From positions 1 to 6,618 of the forward strand of contig NCJR01000119.1 in the NCBI GenBank assembly GCA_002282555.1: 6,618 nt of DNA. The letters are read 5' to 3'. The translations under genes and the position numbers were made by a program. The stretch is from Rhodobacterales bacterium 34-62-10. GTDB taxonomy: Bacteria > Pseudomonadota > Alphaproteobacteria > Rhodobacterales > Rhodobacteraceae. The notes below the pieces were generated by a model. That model saw only the letters and a list, made by a program, of their open reading frames with translations. It ran no database searches and was not told the DNA's origin. Shown piece by piece: positions 1-6,151 of the stretch. Within the stretch, counting starts at the first letter, position 1. Each line of letters starts with the position of its first letter.

Positions 1-86
1 AGATTCTCGGCCCCGGTCAGCCATTTGGTGAATGCCAGCCCGACATCAAGGCCGATGGCCTGCGTATTGATCTTGTCCTGTCCCAT
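1..86 (-). CDS. N-terminus of an unidentified protein, possibly a class I SAM-dependent methyltransferase (partial)
   Basis: Only the first 28 codons plus two bases are in the window; the rest lies beyond position 1. The peptide begins MGQDKINTQAIGLDVG and continues to LTGAEN. I chose the ATG at 86..84 because an AGGTG Shine-Dalgarno-like stretch (97..93) sits 6 nt upstream. An in-frame TAG just before a GTG at 95..93 limits how far upstream the start could be. The gene follows rppH on the same strand after a 69-bp spacer with no obvious terminator, so it may be cotranscribed. The phrase around LTGAEN resembles, from memory, the start of some alphaproteobacterial methyltransferases of the cyclopropane-fatty-acid-synthase-like type. 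That is a weak resemblance and no SAM-binding motif is visible in this fragment. The coding call is fairly safe; the function is a guess. Confidence 0.6.
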   Translation of the reverse strand, partial: MGQDKINTQAIGLDVGLAFTKWLTGAEN

Positions 87-92
87 GCGCCG

Positions 93-97
93 CACCT
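93..97 (-). promoter_or_regulatory. Shine-Dalgarno site of the left-edge partial gene
   Basis: The minus strand reads AGGTG six bases before the ATG at 86..84. It overlaps the alternative GTG start at 95..93, which argues that the ATG is the real start. Confidence 0.45.
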
Positions 98-155
98 AGC
101 GGAAAGCAAAGGGTCTGGGAAGCATGTTTCGTCAGATATGGTCGGGTTTTCGCCG

Positions 156-644
156 TCAGATCAACGGGCCGAATTCCGTCAGAACGGCTTCATAGACAGC
201 GCGTTTGAAGGGAACGATGTGATCGACCAGATCGGACGGGTCAAGCCAGCGCCATTCCGAGAATTCAGGATGGCTTGTCAGGATGTCGATCTGATCGTCA
301 CTGCCGTGAAACCGCATCAGAAACCATTTCTGGCGCTGCCCCCGGAACTGCCCTTTCCAGATGCGCGACACCAGATCAAGCGGCAGATCATAGGGTATCC
401 AGTCGGCGGTTTCGGCCACGACTTCAACCAGTTCGGGGGTGACGCCGGTCTCTTCCCACAGCTCGCGCAGGGCGGCCGCGCGCGGGTCTTCACCTTCGTC
501 GATCCCGCCTTGCGGCATTTGCCAGGCAGGGGTGTCATTATCCAGCCGTTGACCGACAAACACCTGCCCCCGGTCATTGGCAAGCATCACCCCGACACAG
601 GGGCGATAGGGCAGCAATGCGATCTCGTCGGGGGTCGGTGTCAT
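156..644 (-). CDS. rppH: RNA pyrophosphohydrolase RppH (Nudix hydrolase)
   Basis: RppH removes pyrophosphate from the 5' triphosphate end of mRNA and so opens it to 5'-end-dependent decay by RNase E; relatives also cleave dinucleoside polyphosphates. It is cytosolic. The 162-residue product matches the family's usual size of about 160. The Nudix box spans residues 46-68 (GGIDEGEDP, then RELWEETGV) and fits Gx5Ex7REUxEExGU, with metal-binding glutamates at 61, 64 and 65. RppH-type flanks are present: WQMPQGG just before the box, QKWFL near 105-109, and EFSEWRW near 127-133. I chose the ATG at 644..642, which has GGAAG (657..653) 8 nt upstream and gives the start [18 protein letters not shown], typical of the family. 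The frame stays open to a GTG at 686, but that codon lies in the loop of a strong hairpin, so the longer form is unlikely. It lies 63 bp after ctpA. Confidence 0.95.
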   Translation of the reverse strand: MTPTPDEIALLPYRPCVGVMLANDRGQVFVGQRLDNDTPAWQMPQGGIDEGEDPRAAALRELWEETGVTPELVEVVAETADWIPYDLPLDLVSRIWKGQFRGQRQKWFLMRFHGSDDQIDILTSHPEFSEWRWLDPSDLVDHIVPFKRAVYEAVLTEFGPLI

Positions 645-670
645 GATCGTGGCTTCCGGTCTTCGGGCCA

Positions 671-700
671 TTGCCCCGCATCCCACAGGATGCAGGGCAA
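671..700 (-). terminator. Strong stem-loop between ctpA and rppH (possible terminator or mRNA 3'-end structure)
   Basis: The arms are TTGCCCCGCATCC (671-683) and GGATGCAGGGCAA (688-700), with a 4-base loop at 684-687. In minus-strand RNA all 13 positions pair, including one U-G wobble. In plus-strand RNA the same position is a C-A mismatch, so the structure fits the direction of gene transcription better. It starts 7 bp after the ctpA stop codon and ends 26 bp before the rppH ATG, leaving the rppH ribosome binding site free. No U-tract follows the stem, so it is not a classic intrinsic terminator. It could instead attenuate, mark an RNA 3' end, or protect the upstream mRNA. The structure is clear; the role is inferred. 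Confidence 0.5.
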
Positions 701-707
701 GCCAGTA

Positions 708-2042
708 TCAGCGTTCAGGTCCAAGGGCGGACAGCCCCTTCATGATATCCAGCGCATAGGCCAGCTGGTAATCATCCTCACGCAGCTTCGCCGCCAGTTC
801 CGCCTTGGCACGATCTTCCTCGATCTGGCGGATCTGATCCTCGGACAGGCTGTCATTGTTCAGCGACCCACGCAGATCGGCCTCGGACCGACCCAAGGGT
901 GCTGCACCCTCGTCTTCCTCGACCTCGGGGCTGCGCGGCGGCTGTTCCACCACGATATCCGGCGAAACGCCAAGCGCCTGGATCGAACGGCCCGACGGTG
1001 TGTAATACCGCGCTGTCGTCAGGCGCATGGCACCGTCACCGCGCAGCGGCATCACCGTCTGAACCGAACCCTTGCCAAAGCTTTTCGTGCCGATCACCAC
1101 GGCGCGGCGATGATCCTGCAACGCACCCGCCACGATCTCCGAGGCGGACGCCGAGCCACCGTTGATCAGCACGACGATCGGCTTTCCCTGCGCCAGATCA
1201 CCGGGGGTCGCGTTGAACCGCTCTCCGTCCTCGGGGTTGCGACCCCGGGTCGACACGATCTCACCTTTTTCAAGGAAGGCATCGGACACGCGGATCGCCT
1301 GCGTCAGCAGACCACCGGGGTTGTTGCGCAGGTCAAGGACCACGCCACTGACCGCGTCGATCCCACCCGCTGCCTCGATCGATTCGGCCAGTCCGCTTTC
1401 AAGATTGGCATAGGTCTGATCGTTGAACGTCGTGACCCGCAACACGACGGTCTGCCCCTCGGTCCGGGTGCGGACGGCGGTCAGCTTGATGGTGTCGCGG
1501 ATGATCGACACGTCGAAAGGCTCGGGCGTGCCTTCGCGCAGAACCGTGATCACGATCTCGCTGCCCACCGGTCCGCGCATCATGTCCACCGCCTCGTCAA
1601 GGTTCAGACCCATCAGGCTTTGGCCATCGACATGGGTGATGAAATCCCCGGCCTCGATCCCGGCGGCATCCGCGGGCGTGCCATCGATCGGCGAGACGAC
1701 CTTGACGAAGCCTTCCTCTTGGGTGACCTCGATCCCCAGACCACCGAATTCACCGCGCGTCTGCACCCGCATATCCGCCGCATCCTCGGGCGACATATAG
1801 CTGGAGTGCGGATCAAGCGATGTCAGCATCCCGTTGATCGCCGCTTCGATCAGCTCGTTCGTATCCACCTCTTCGACATATTGCGCGCGAATCCGCTCGA
1901 AAATGTCGCCGAACAGGTCAAGCTGCTCGTAGACCGAGCCGTTCTTCGACGATTCCTGTGCCAGAAGCGGCGCCGCCAACTGCGTCGTGGCCAAAACACC
2001 GACAACCGTTCCACCGATCGCGGCCATCACGAACTTGTTCAT
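708..2042 (-). CDS. ctpA: S41-family carboxy-terminal processing protease (CtpA), periplasmic
   Basis: This is a Ser/Lys-type protease that trims or degrades periplasmic proteins from their C-termini. Related enzymes (E. coli Prc, Pseudomonas CtpA) act on cell-wall enzymes. The 444-residue product has a signal peptide or N-terminal anchor (residues 1-28, hydrophobic core ending LLA|QE). A conserved N-terminal segment includes TSLDPHSSYM (74-83). A PDZ domain at about 98-170 contains the GLGI binding loop (101-104). The S41 core follows. Ser299 in GGSASASEI, Lys324 in GTKSFGKGSVQ, and Gln328 have the same 25- and 4-residue spacing as the triads of Prc (452/477/481) and B. subtilis CtpB (309/334/338), so it should be active. 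The tail from about 370 is charged (SPEVEEDEG) and then helical. The ATG is preceded by GAGGAAG lying in the last codons of envC, with a 3-bp gap between the genes, which implies translational coupling. Confidence 0.95.
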   Translation of the reverse strand: MNKFVMAAIGGTVVGVLATTQLAAPLLAQESSKNGSVYEQLDLFGDIFERIRAQYVEEVDTNELIEAAINGMLTSLDPHSSYMSPEDAADMRVQTRGEFGGLGIEVTQEEGFVKVVSPIDGTPADAAGIEAGDFITHVDGQSLMGLNLDEAVDMMRGPVGSEIVITVLREGTPEPFDVSIIRDTIKLTAVRTRTEGQTVVLRVTTFNDQTYANLESGLAESIEAAGGIDAVSGVVLDLRNNPGGLLTQAIRVSDAFLEKGEIVSTRGRNPEDGERFNATPGDLAQGKPIVVLINGGSASASEIVAGALQDHRRAVVIGTKSFGKGSVQTVMPLRGDGAMRLTTARYYTPSGRSIQALGVSPDIVVEQPPRSPEVEEDEGAAPLGRSEADLRGSLNNDSLSEDQIRQIEEDRAKAELAAKLREDDYQLAYALDIMKGLSALGPER

Positions 2043-2045
2043 GCC

Positions 2046-3197
2046 TTAGTCTTCCTCTCGCATTGCGAACCATGCTTCCGGATCCACCGGCGCATCATCC
2101 TGCCTGACTTCGATATAGAGCGTCTCGGGGCGCCCGGTTCCAGTCCCATTTCCGGAATTGGCCAGAATTTCACCGATCTCCGCATCCTGTCCGCCCATCA
2201 ATCCGACCGGACTGCCAGCGGGGATCACTTGTCCGATACCACCATAAACCACATCCAGACCGGCAAGCACGAAAAGAGTGCCCGCCTGCGGTTCGAGAAT
2301 CATCACGTTTCCGTAGTCCAGCAATGGCCCGCGATAGCGGATCGTCGCCGCCGTGGGCGCCGTGACAATCGCGCGGGGCCGGGTCGCCAACAGAATGCCG
2401 GGACGGGTGATACCCGCCGAATCCGCTTCATTCGCACGGCGCAGAATCTGTCCCTGCACCGGCAATGGCAGCGTGCCACGCAGGTCCGATATGTCCGGCA
2501 GGTCTGTCCGATCCTCGTCAGTGGTCATCTCGGACAGCCCACTGGCAAACCCCTCCAGCGTTTCGGTCGAGGCAATCAGGATCGCGGTCCGCACCGGGTC
2601 TTCGGTGAAGCGGCGCGGCAGATCCGTGCGCTCGGCCACGGCCTGCGACAGCGCCGTGCGCGCCTCCTGCACCCCGTTGAGGCCGGATTGCAAGGTATCG
2701 ACCGCATTCTGCTGGAGCATCCGCAAGGTCTTGATCTCGTCCAGCCTTGCGCGCAGATCGTCGGCCCGTGCATTGAGGGCCGGCGTCACATCAGCAAGGA
2801 TCATACCGGCGCGCGCCGTGCCCATCGGCCCCTCGGGATGCAGCAGCATCACGGGCGACGGTCGATTGCCCATGCCCTGCAAAACACCCAGAAGCTGCGC
2901 CACTTCGGTCTCGCGGGCCTGCAATTCACGGGTCAGGCGCGCCTCGCGCAGGCTGGCACGGCGCAGACCATCGCGCATCGCTTCCAAGCCATCCTCGAAG
3001 GCCGCCACGGTTTCCGTCAGGGCCCGCACCCGGTCGCGTGCGGATTGCGCCTCGTCCAGTTGCCGTGTCGCCTGCTCCAGACGCGCCGCAGCCGCGCGCG
3101 CCGCAGCCGCGGCATCGCTATCGCCCTGCGCCCGCGCAGGGGGCGCGACCAGCGTCAGGCTGGCGATCAACAGGGCAAAAAGGCTGGCGCGGATCAT
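2046..3197 (-). CDS. EnvC-like murein hydrolase activator with degenerate LytM/M23 domain
   Basis: EnvC-type proteins work in the periplasm at the division site, where they activate cell-wall amidases rather than cut peptidoglycan. The 383-residue product has a signal peptide (residues 1-23, ARA|Q). A long, Ala/Arg/Glu/Leu-rich coiled-coil region follows, about 30-105 and 140-190. The C-terminal LytM-like domain, about 240-378, ends LYIEVRQDDAPVDPEAWF, which matches the end of E. coli EnvC in outline. All expected zinc and catalytic positions are changed: the HxGIDI-type motif reads RPGILLA (266-272), the YAHL-type motif reads LAGL (311-314), and the LHFE-type His is Tyr361. That points to an activator and not an enzyme. 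The ATG overlaps the gpmI stop as ATGA. The nearest SD-like GGAG is about 14 nt away, so coupled initiation is likely. A 15-bp tandem repeat lies just after the signal peptide. Confidence 0.88.
   Translation of the reverse strand: MIRASLFALLIASLTLVAPPARAQGDSDAAAAARAAAARLEQATRQLDEAQSARDRVRALTETVAAFEDGLEAMRDGLRRASLREARLTRELQARETEVAQLLGVLQGMGNRPSPVMLLHPEGPMGTARAGMILADVTPALNARADDLRARLDEIKTLRMLQQNAVDTLQSGLNGVQEARTALSQAVAERTDLPRRFTEDPVRTAILIASTETLEGFASGLSEMTTDEDRTDLPDISDLRGTLPLPVQGQILRRANEADSAGITRPGILLATRPRAIVTAPTAATIRYRGPLLDYGNVMILEPQAGTLFVLAGLDVVYGGIGQVIPAGSPVGLMGGQDAEIGEILANSGNGTGTGRPETLYIEVRQDDAPVDPEAWFAMREED
2051..2057 (-). promoter_or_regulatory. Ribosome binding site of ctpA inside the envC 3' end
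   Basis: The minus strand reads GAGGAAG, with GAGG (2057..2054) 11 nt before the ctpA ATG. The same bases encode the final Glu-Glu-Asp of the EnvC-like protein. Ribosomes finishing envC therefore clear this site as they terminate, which fits coupled translation. Confidence 0.6.
3082..3111 (-). repeat. Perfect 15-bp tandem duplication in the envC-like gene
   Basis: The unit CGCGCCGCAGCCGCG occurs at 3082-3096 and again, without change, at 3097-3111. It encodes two copies of the pentapeptide AAAAR (residues 30-39), seven residues after the predicted signal-peptide cleavage site and at the start of the coiled coil. The unit length is a multiple of three, so copy-number change would alter the linker without breaking the frame. 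Confidence 0.8.
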
Positions 3198-4711
3198 GTG
3201 ATCAGGCTTTCTCCGGTCATTTCCGACGGCTTGGGCAGGCCCATCAACTCCAACAGCGTTGGAGCCAGATCAGCCAGCCTGCCCGCTCTCAACCTAACGC
3301 CCGCCGGCCCGCCGACAAGCGCGACCGGAACCGGATTGAGCGTGTGCGCCGTATGCGGTCCGCCGGTTTCGGGATCCACCATCAGTTCGCAATTACCATG
3401 ATCCGCCGTCACGATCATCGCACCGCCCACCTCATCCAGCGCGGCAACAACGCGGGCCAGGCCCCGATCCACCGCTTCGCAGGCGGCGATAGCGGCTTTC
3501 AGATCGCCCGTGTGCCCCACCATGTCAGGATTGGCATAGTTCACCACGATCAGGTCATACGCATCGTGGATCGCCTCCACGAGGTGATCCGTCACCTCGA
3601 CGCAAGACATCTCGGGTTGCAGATCATAGGTCGCAACCTTGGGCGATGGGGCCATATAGCGATCCTCGCCTGCCTCTGGCTGCTCCTCGCCACCATTCAG
3701 GAAAAAGGTGACATGGGGATATTTTTCGGTCTCGGCCAGACGGAACTGGCGTTTGCCATGTTTGGCCACCCATTCACCCAGCGTGTTCACGATCTCACGC
3801 GCAGGGAAAACCGTTGTCATATAGGCATTATGCGCCTCGGAATATTCCACCATCCCCAGGCAGGCCGCCCATGCGGGACGCGGGCCCACGTCAAAGGCGG
3901 TGAAATCCGGCGCGGCCATGGCCGACAATATCTCGCGCGCGCGGTCGGCCCGGAAATTCAGGCAGAAAAGCCCGTCCCCATCCTGCGCCCCGGCATAGTC
4001 GCCGATCTCGGTCGCGGTGATGAACTCATCCGTCTCAGACCGGTTATAGCCTGCGGTCACCGCGGCATGGGCCGTGGCCGCATGCAGCCCCTTGCCATGC
4101 ACCATGGCTTCAAAAGCCTCGGCCACACGCTCCCAGCGATTGTCGCGGTCCAGTGTGTAATAGCGCCCCGTCAGGGTCCCGATCCGTGCGGCCCGCGGCA
4201 TGGCGGCCTGCAGATCCTCAAGATAGCCATAGGCCGATTTGGGGGCGACATCGCGCCCATCCGTGACCGCATGCAGGATCACCGGCACGCCCGCATCCGT
4301 GATCGCGCGCATCGCGGCAAGGATATGGGTCATATGCCCATGCACGCCTCCGTCCGATACCAACCCGATCAGATGCGCCACCCCGCCCGACATCTTGACG
4401 CTGGCAATGAAATCCAGAAGCGCCTGATTGCGGAAAAACGACCCATCCTCGATTGCCAGATCGATCTGGCCAAGATCCATCGCCACCACACGGCCCGCGC
4501 CGATATTGGTATGCCCCACCTCGGAATTGCCCATCTGTCCGGTGGGCAGACCGACATCAGGACCATGGGTGATCAGCAGGTTGTGCGGGCAGGTCGCCAT
4601 GATCCGGTCAAAGGTCGGCGTATGGGCCAGCGCAGGCGCATTCGCCGTCCGCTCCTCCCGGTGGCCCCACCCGTCAAGGATGCACAGCACAACGGGTTTC
4701 GGGGTGGTCAT
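3194..4711 (-). CDS. gpmI: 2,3-bisphosphoglycerate-independent phosphoglycerate mutase
   Basis: GpmI interconverts 3-phosphoglycerate and 2-phosphoglycerate in glycolysis and gluconeogenesis, using two Mn ions and a phosphoserine intermediate; it is cytosolic. The 505-residue length is typical of the family. Conserved metal and nucleophile motifs of the alkaline-phosphatase fold are all present: CILDGWG (Asp13), GNSEVGH with nucleophile Ser63, NPDMVGH (Asp396, His400), TADHGN (Asp437, His438) and PHTAHT (453-456 region). The inserted transferase domain carries HAVTDGRDVAP (147-157), GRYYTLDRDNRW (182-193) and NFRADRARE (252-260). The ATG at 4711 has AGGAG (4725..4721) 9 nt upstream. The stop overlaps the start of the envC-like gene as ATGA. 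A gpm-envC pairing is known from E. coli (gpmM-envC), so this neighbourhood is old and conserved. The gene may have its own promoter in the 126-bp gap upstream. Confidence 0.98.
   Translation of the reverse strand: MTTPKPVVLCILDGWGHREERTANAPALAHTPTFDRIMATCPHNLLITHGPDVGLPTGQMGNSEVGHTNIGAGRVVAMDLGQIDLAIEDGSFFRNQALLDFIASVKMSGGVAHLIGLVSDGGVHGHMTHILAAMRAITDAGVPVILHAVTDGRDVAPKSAYGYLEDLQAAMPRAARIGTLTGRYYTLDRDNRWERVAEAFEAMVHGKGLHAATAHAAVTAGYNRSETDEFITATEIGDYAGAQDGDGLFCLNFRADRAREILSAMAAPDFTAFDVGPRPAWAACLGMVEYSEAHNAYMTTVFPAREIVNTLGEWVAKHGKRQFRLAETEKYPHVTFFLNGGEEQPEAGEDRYMAPSPKVATYDLQPEMSCVEVTDHLVEAIHDAYDLIVVNYANPDMVGHTGDLKAAIAACEAVDRGLARVVAALDEVGGAMIVTADHGNCELMVDPETGGPHTAHTLNPVPVALVGGPAGVRLRAGRLADLAPTLLELMGLPKPSEMTGESLIT
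3248..3264 (-). repeat. Short perfect inverted repeat near the gpmI 3' end
   Basis: CTCCAAC (3248-3254) and GTTGGAG (3258-3264) can form a 7-bp stem with a 3-base loop. It lies in the last codons of gpmI, about 50 nt upstream of the envC-like start. It may be a by-product of coding (Leu-Leu-Glu-Leu), and I see no U-tract. Confidence 0.4.
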
Positions 4712-4720
4712 TGTCCAGGT

Positions 4721-4725
4721 CTCCT
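4721..4725 (-). promoter_or_regulatory. Ribosome binding site of gpmI
   Basis: The minus strand reads AGGAG nine bases before the gpmI ATG. It is the clearest Shine-Dalgarno site in this gap and supports the chosen start. Confidence 0.7.
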
Positions 4726-4739
4726 GCCTTGCTCGACGC

Positions 4740-4768
4740 CTCTTACCCTGTTGTGGCGACAGGTTGAA
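4740..4768 (-). promoter_or_regulatory. Possible weak sigma-70-type promoter upstream of gpmI
   Basis: The 126-bp gap between the M16 gene and gpmI is the longest non-coding stretch here and the most likely place for an internal promoter. The best pair I see on the minus strand is TTCAAC (4768..4763) and TAAGAG (4745..4740) with a 17-base spacer. Each matches the consensus at only 3 of 6 positions. The spacer holds an imperfect dyad, CCTGT (4747-4751) with ACAGG (4759-4763). This is suggestive placement rather than a strong match. Confidence 0.2.
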
Positions 4769-4837
4769 CAGCTTTCACAAGGGTCCGGCCCGGTGCTGCG
4801 ACCGCAATCACGAATTTGCAAGGGGCCGGAGACCGGA

Positions 4838-6151
4838 TCAGTTCGACGTCTCCATCAGACCCTCAGGCTGACCAACCACCACAAAGCTCAGCGCCGACGG
4901 GTCCAGCAGGTCGCGCGCCACGCGGTTCACATCCTCCAACGTCACGGCCTCGACCTTGTCGTTGCGGGTCGCGGCATAATCTATGGGCAAGCCGCGCATC
5001 TGCATGCCGACGATGATATTGGCAATCGTGCCATTGCCATCGAACCGCAGCGGATAGGCGCCTGTCAGATAGGTCTTGGCATTCTCCAGCTCCTCGGCGC
5101 TGATCCCTTCGGATTGCAGCCGCGCCCATTCCGCGCCAATCACCTCGACCGCTTCTGCCACCCGGTCATTGGCCGACGCAACCGAACCACCCCAGAACTG
5201 CGCGAATTCCCGATCCGCCAGATAGGTATAGATACCATAGGTCAGACCACGCTTTTCACGCACTTCCGTCATCAGACGGCTTTCAAAACCGCCTCCGCCA
5301 AGGATGTGGTCAAGAATGAAAGCGGCAAAGAAATCGGGATGATCCTGCCCGATGGCAGGCTGGCCGAACAGGACCACGGATTGCGGCGTGGGAAATTCGA
5401 CAACGTCAACACCGCCCTGAAACACCGGATCCGCAGTCCCCGGAAGATCAGCGCCCGACTGCGGCAGATCCCCCAGCAGTTCGTCCAGCAAGCCACCCAA
5501 GGCCTCGGCGGTGATATCGCCCACGGCAGACACATAAATGCGGTCCCGCGTCAGCGTCGCGGCATGGGCCGCCAGCAGATCATCGCGTGTCAGCGCAGTG
5601 ACCGTGTCGATGGTCCCATCCAGAGAGGAGCCATAGGGGTGATCCCCGAAAATCAGCGCGTCAAACCGGCGCGCGGCGATGCTCTGCGGGTCCTTCTCAT
5701 CCGACCGCAGCCCCGACAGGACCTGTGCGCGCACCCGCTCGATCGCATCGGCATCAAACCGCGGCTGGATCAGGGATTGGCGCAGCAGATCAACCGCCGC
5801 GTCCCGGTTCTCGGTCAGGAATTGAGCCGAAACCGACAGCGCATCATCCGACACGGCATAGCGGAAAGATGCCGCCAGCCCGTCACGGGCCCGGGCAAAG
5901 GCGCGCGCATCCATCTCGCCCGCGCCTTCCTCCAGCAACGCCGTCATCAGGTTGGTGGCGCCACGCTTGTCCGCAGGCTCCACCGATGCACCCCCGCGAA
6001 ACCGGATTTCAAGCGCTGTGAAGGGGATCGTGTGATCCTCGACCAGCCACGCGGTGATCCCGCCGGGGCTGACCACTTCCTTGATCTCGATATCGGCGCG
6101 CACGGGCAAGGCCACCAGCGTCAGCATCAGGGGCAATATGAAACGCATCAT
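4838..6151 (-). CDS. M16-family peptidase subunit lacking the HxxEH zinc motif, secreted
   Basis: This belongs to the pitrilysin/processing-peptidase (M16) family. The 437-residue product has a signal peptide (residues 1-19, VRA|D) and two M16 halves, about 20-225 and 245-430. Where active members have HxxEH, this protein reads NLMTA (67-71, in RGATNLMTALLEEG), so both zinc-binding His and the catalytic Glu are gone. The C-terminal half has LGGGGFESRL and retains Arg301 and Tyr305 in RGLTY, the pair that completes the active site in the partner subunit of heterodimeric M16 enzymes such as Sph2681/Sph2682 of Sphingomonas. I infer a periplasmic non-zinc subunit acting with the product of the gene just upstream. 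A strong AGGAGGTGA lies 5' of three possible starts: GTG 6154, ATG 6151 and ATG 6148. I used ATG 6151, which overlaps the upstream stop by one base (TGATG). The substrate cannot be told from sequence. Confidence 0.92.
   Translation of the reverse strand: MMRFILPLMLTLVALPVRADIEIKEVVSPGGITAWLVEDHTIPFTALEIRFRGGASVEPADKRGATNLMTALLEEGAGEMDARAFARARDGLAASFRYAVSDDALSVSAQFLTENRDAAVDLLRQSLIQPRFDADAIERVRAQVLSGLRSDEKDPQSIAARRFDALIFGDHPYGSSLDGTIDTVTALTRDDLLAAHAATLTRDRIYVSAVGDITAEALGGLLDELLGDLPQSGADLPGTADPVFQGGVDVVEFPTPQSVVLFGQPAIGQDHPDFFAAFILDHILGGGGFESRLMTEVREKRGLTYGIYTYLADREFAQFWGGSVASANDRVAEAVEVIGAEWARLQSEGISAEELENAKTYLTGAYPLRFDGNGTIANIIVGMQMRGLPIDYAATRNDKVEAVTLEDVNRVARDLLDPSALSFVVVGQPEGLMETSN

Noticed and set aside
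130..161. Direct repeat CGTCAGAT (130-137 and 154-161) after rppH
   Set aside because: It is only 8 bases, two copies and partly in the stop-codon region, with no inverted symmetry. Chance is the simpler explanation.
645..686. Longer rppH form starting at GTG 686
   Set aside because: The GTG sits in the loop of a 13-bp hairpin and has no free Shine-Dalgarno site. The extra 14 residues do not look like RppH, while the ATG at 644 has GGAAG at good spacing.
2353..3201. Plus-strand open frame of 282 codons opposite envC
   Set aside because: It has a Ser/Arg/Ala-rich composition typical of a GC-rich out-of-frame shadow and lies wholly within a well-supported gene.
138..3401. Plus-strand open frame of 1087 codons
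   Set aside because: It is the codon-register reverse complement of rppH, ctpA and envC. The translation is rich in Arg, His, Gln and Pro with no recognisable domain, while the minus strand has clear catalytic motifs.
4826..4836. CCGG-AGA-CCGG hairpin just after the second M16 gene as a terminator
   Set aside because: The stem is only 4 bp with no U-tract, and CCGG repeats are common by chance in this GC-rich sequence.
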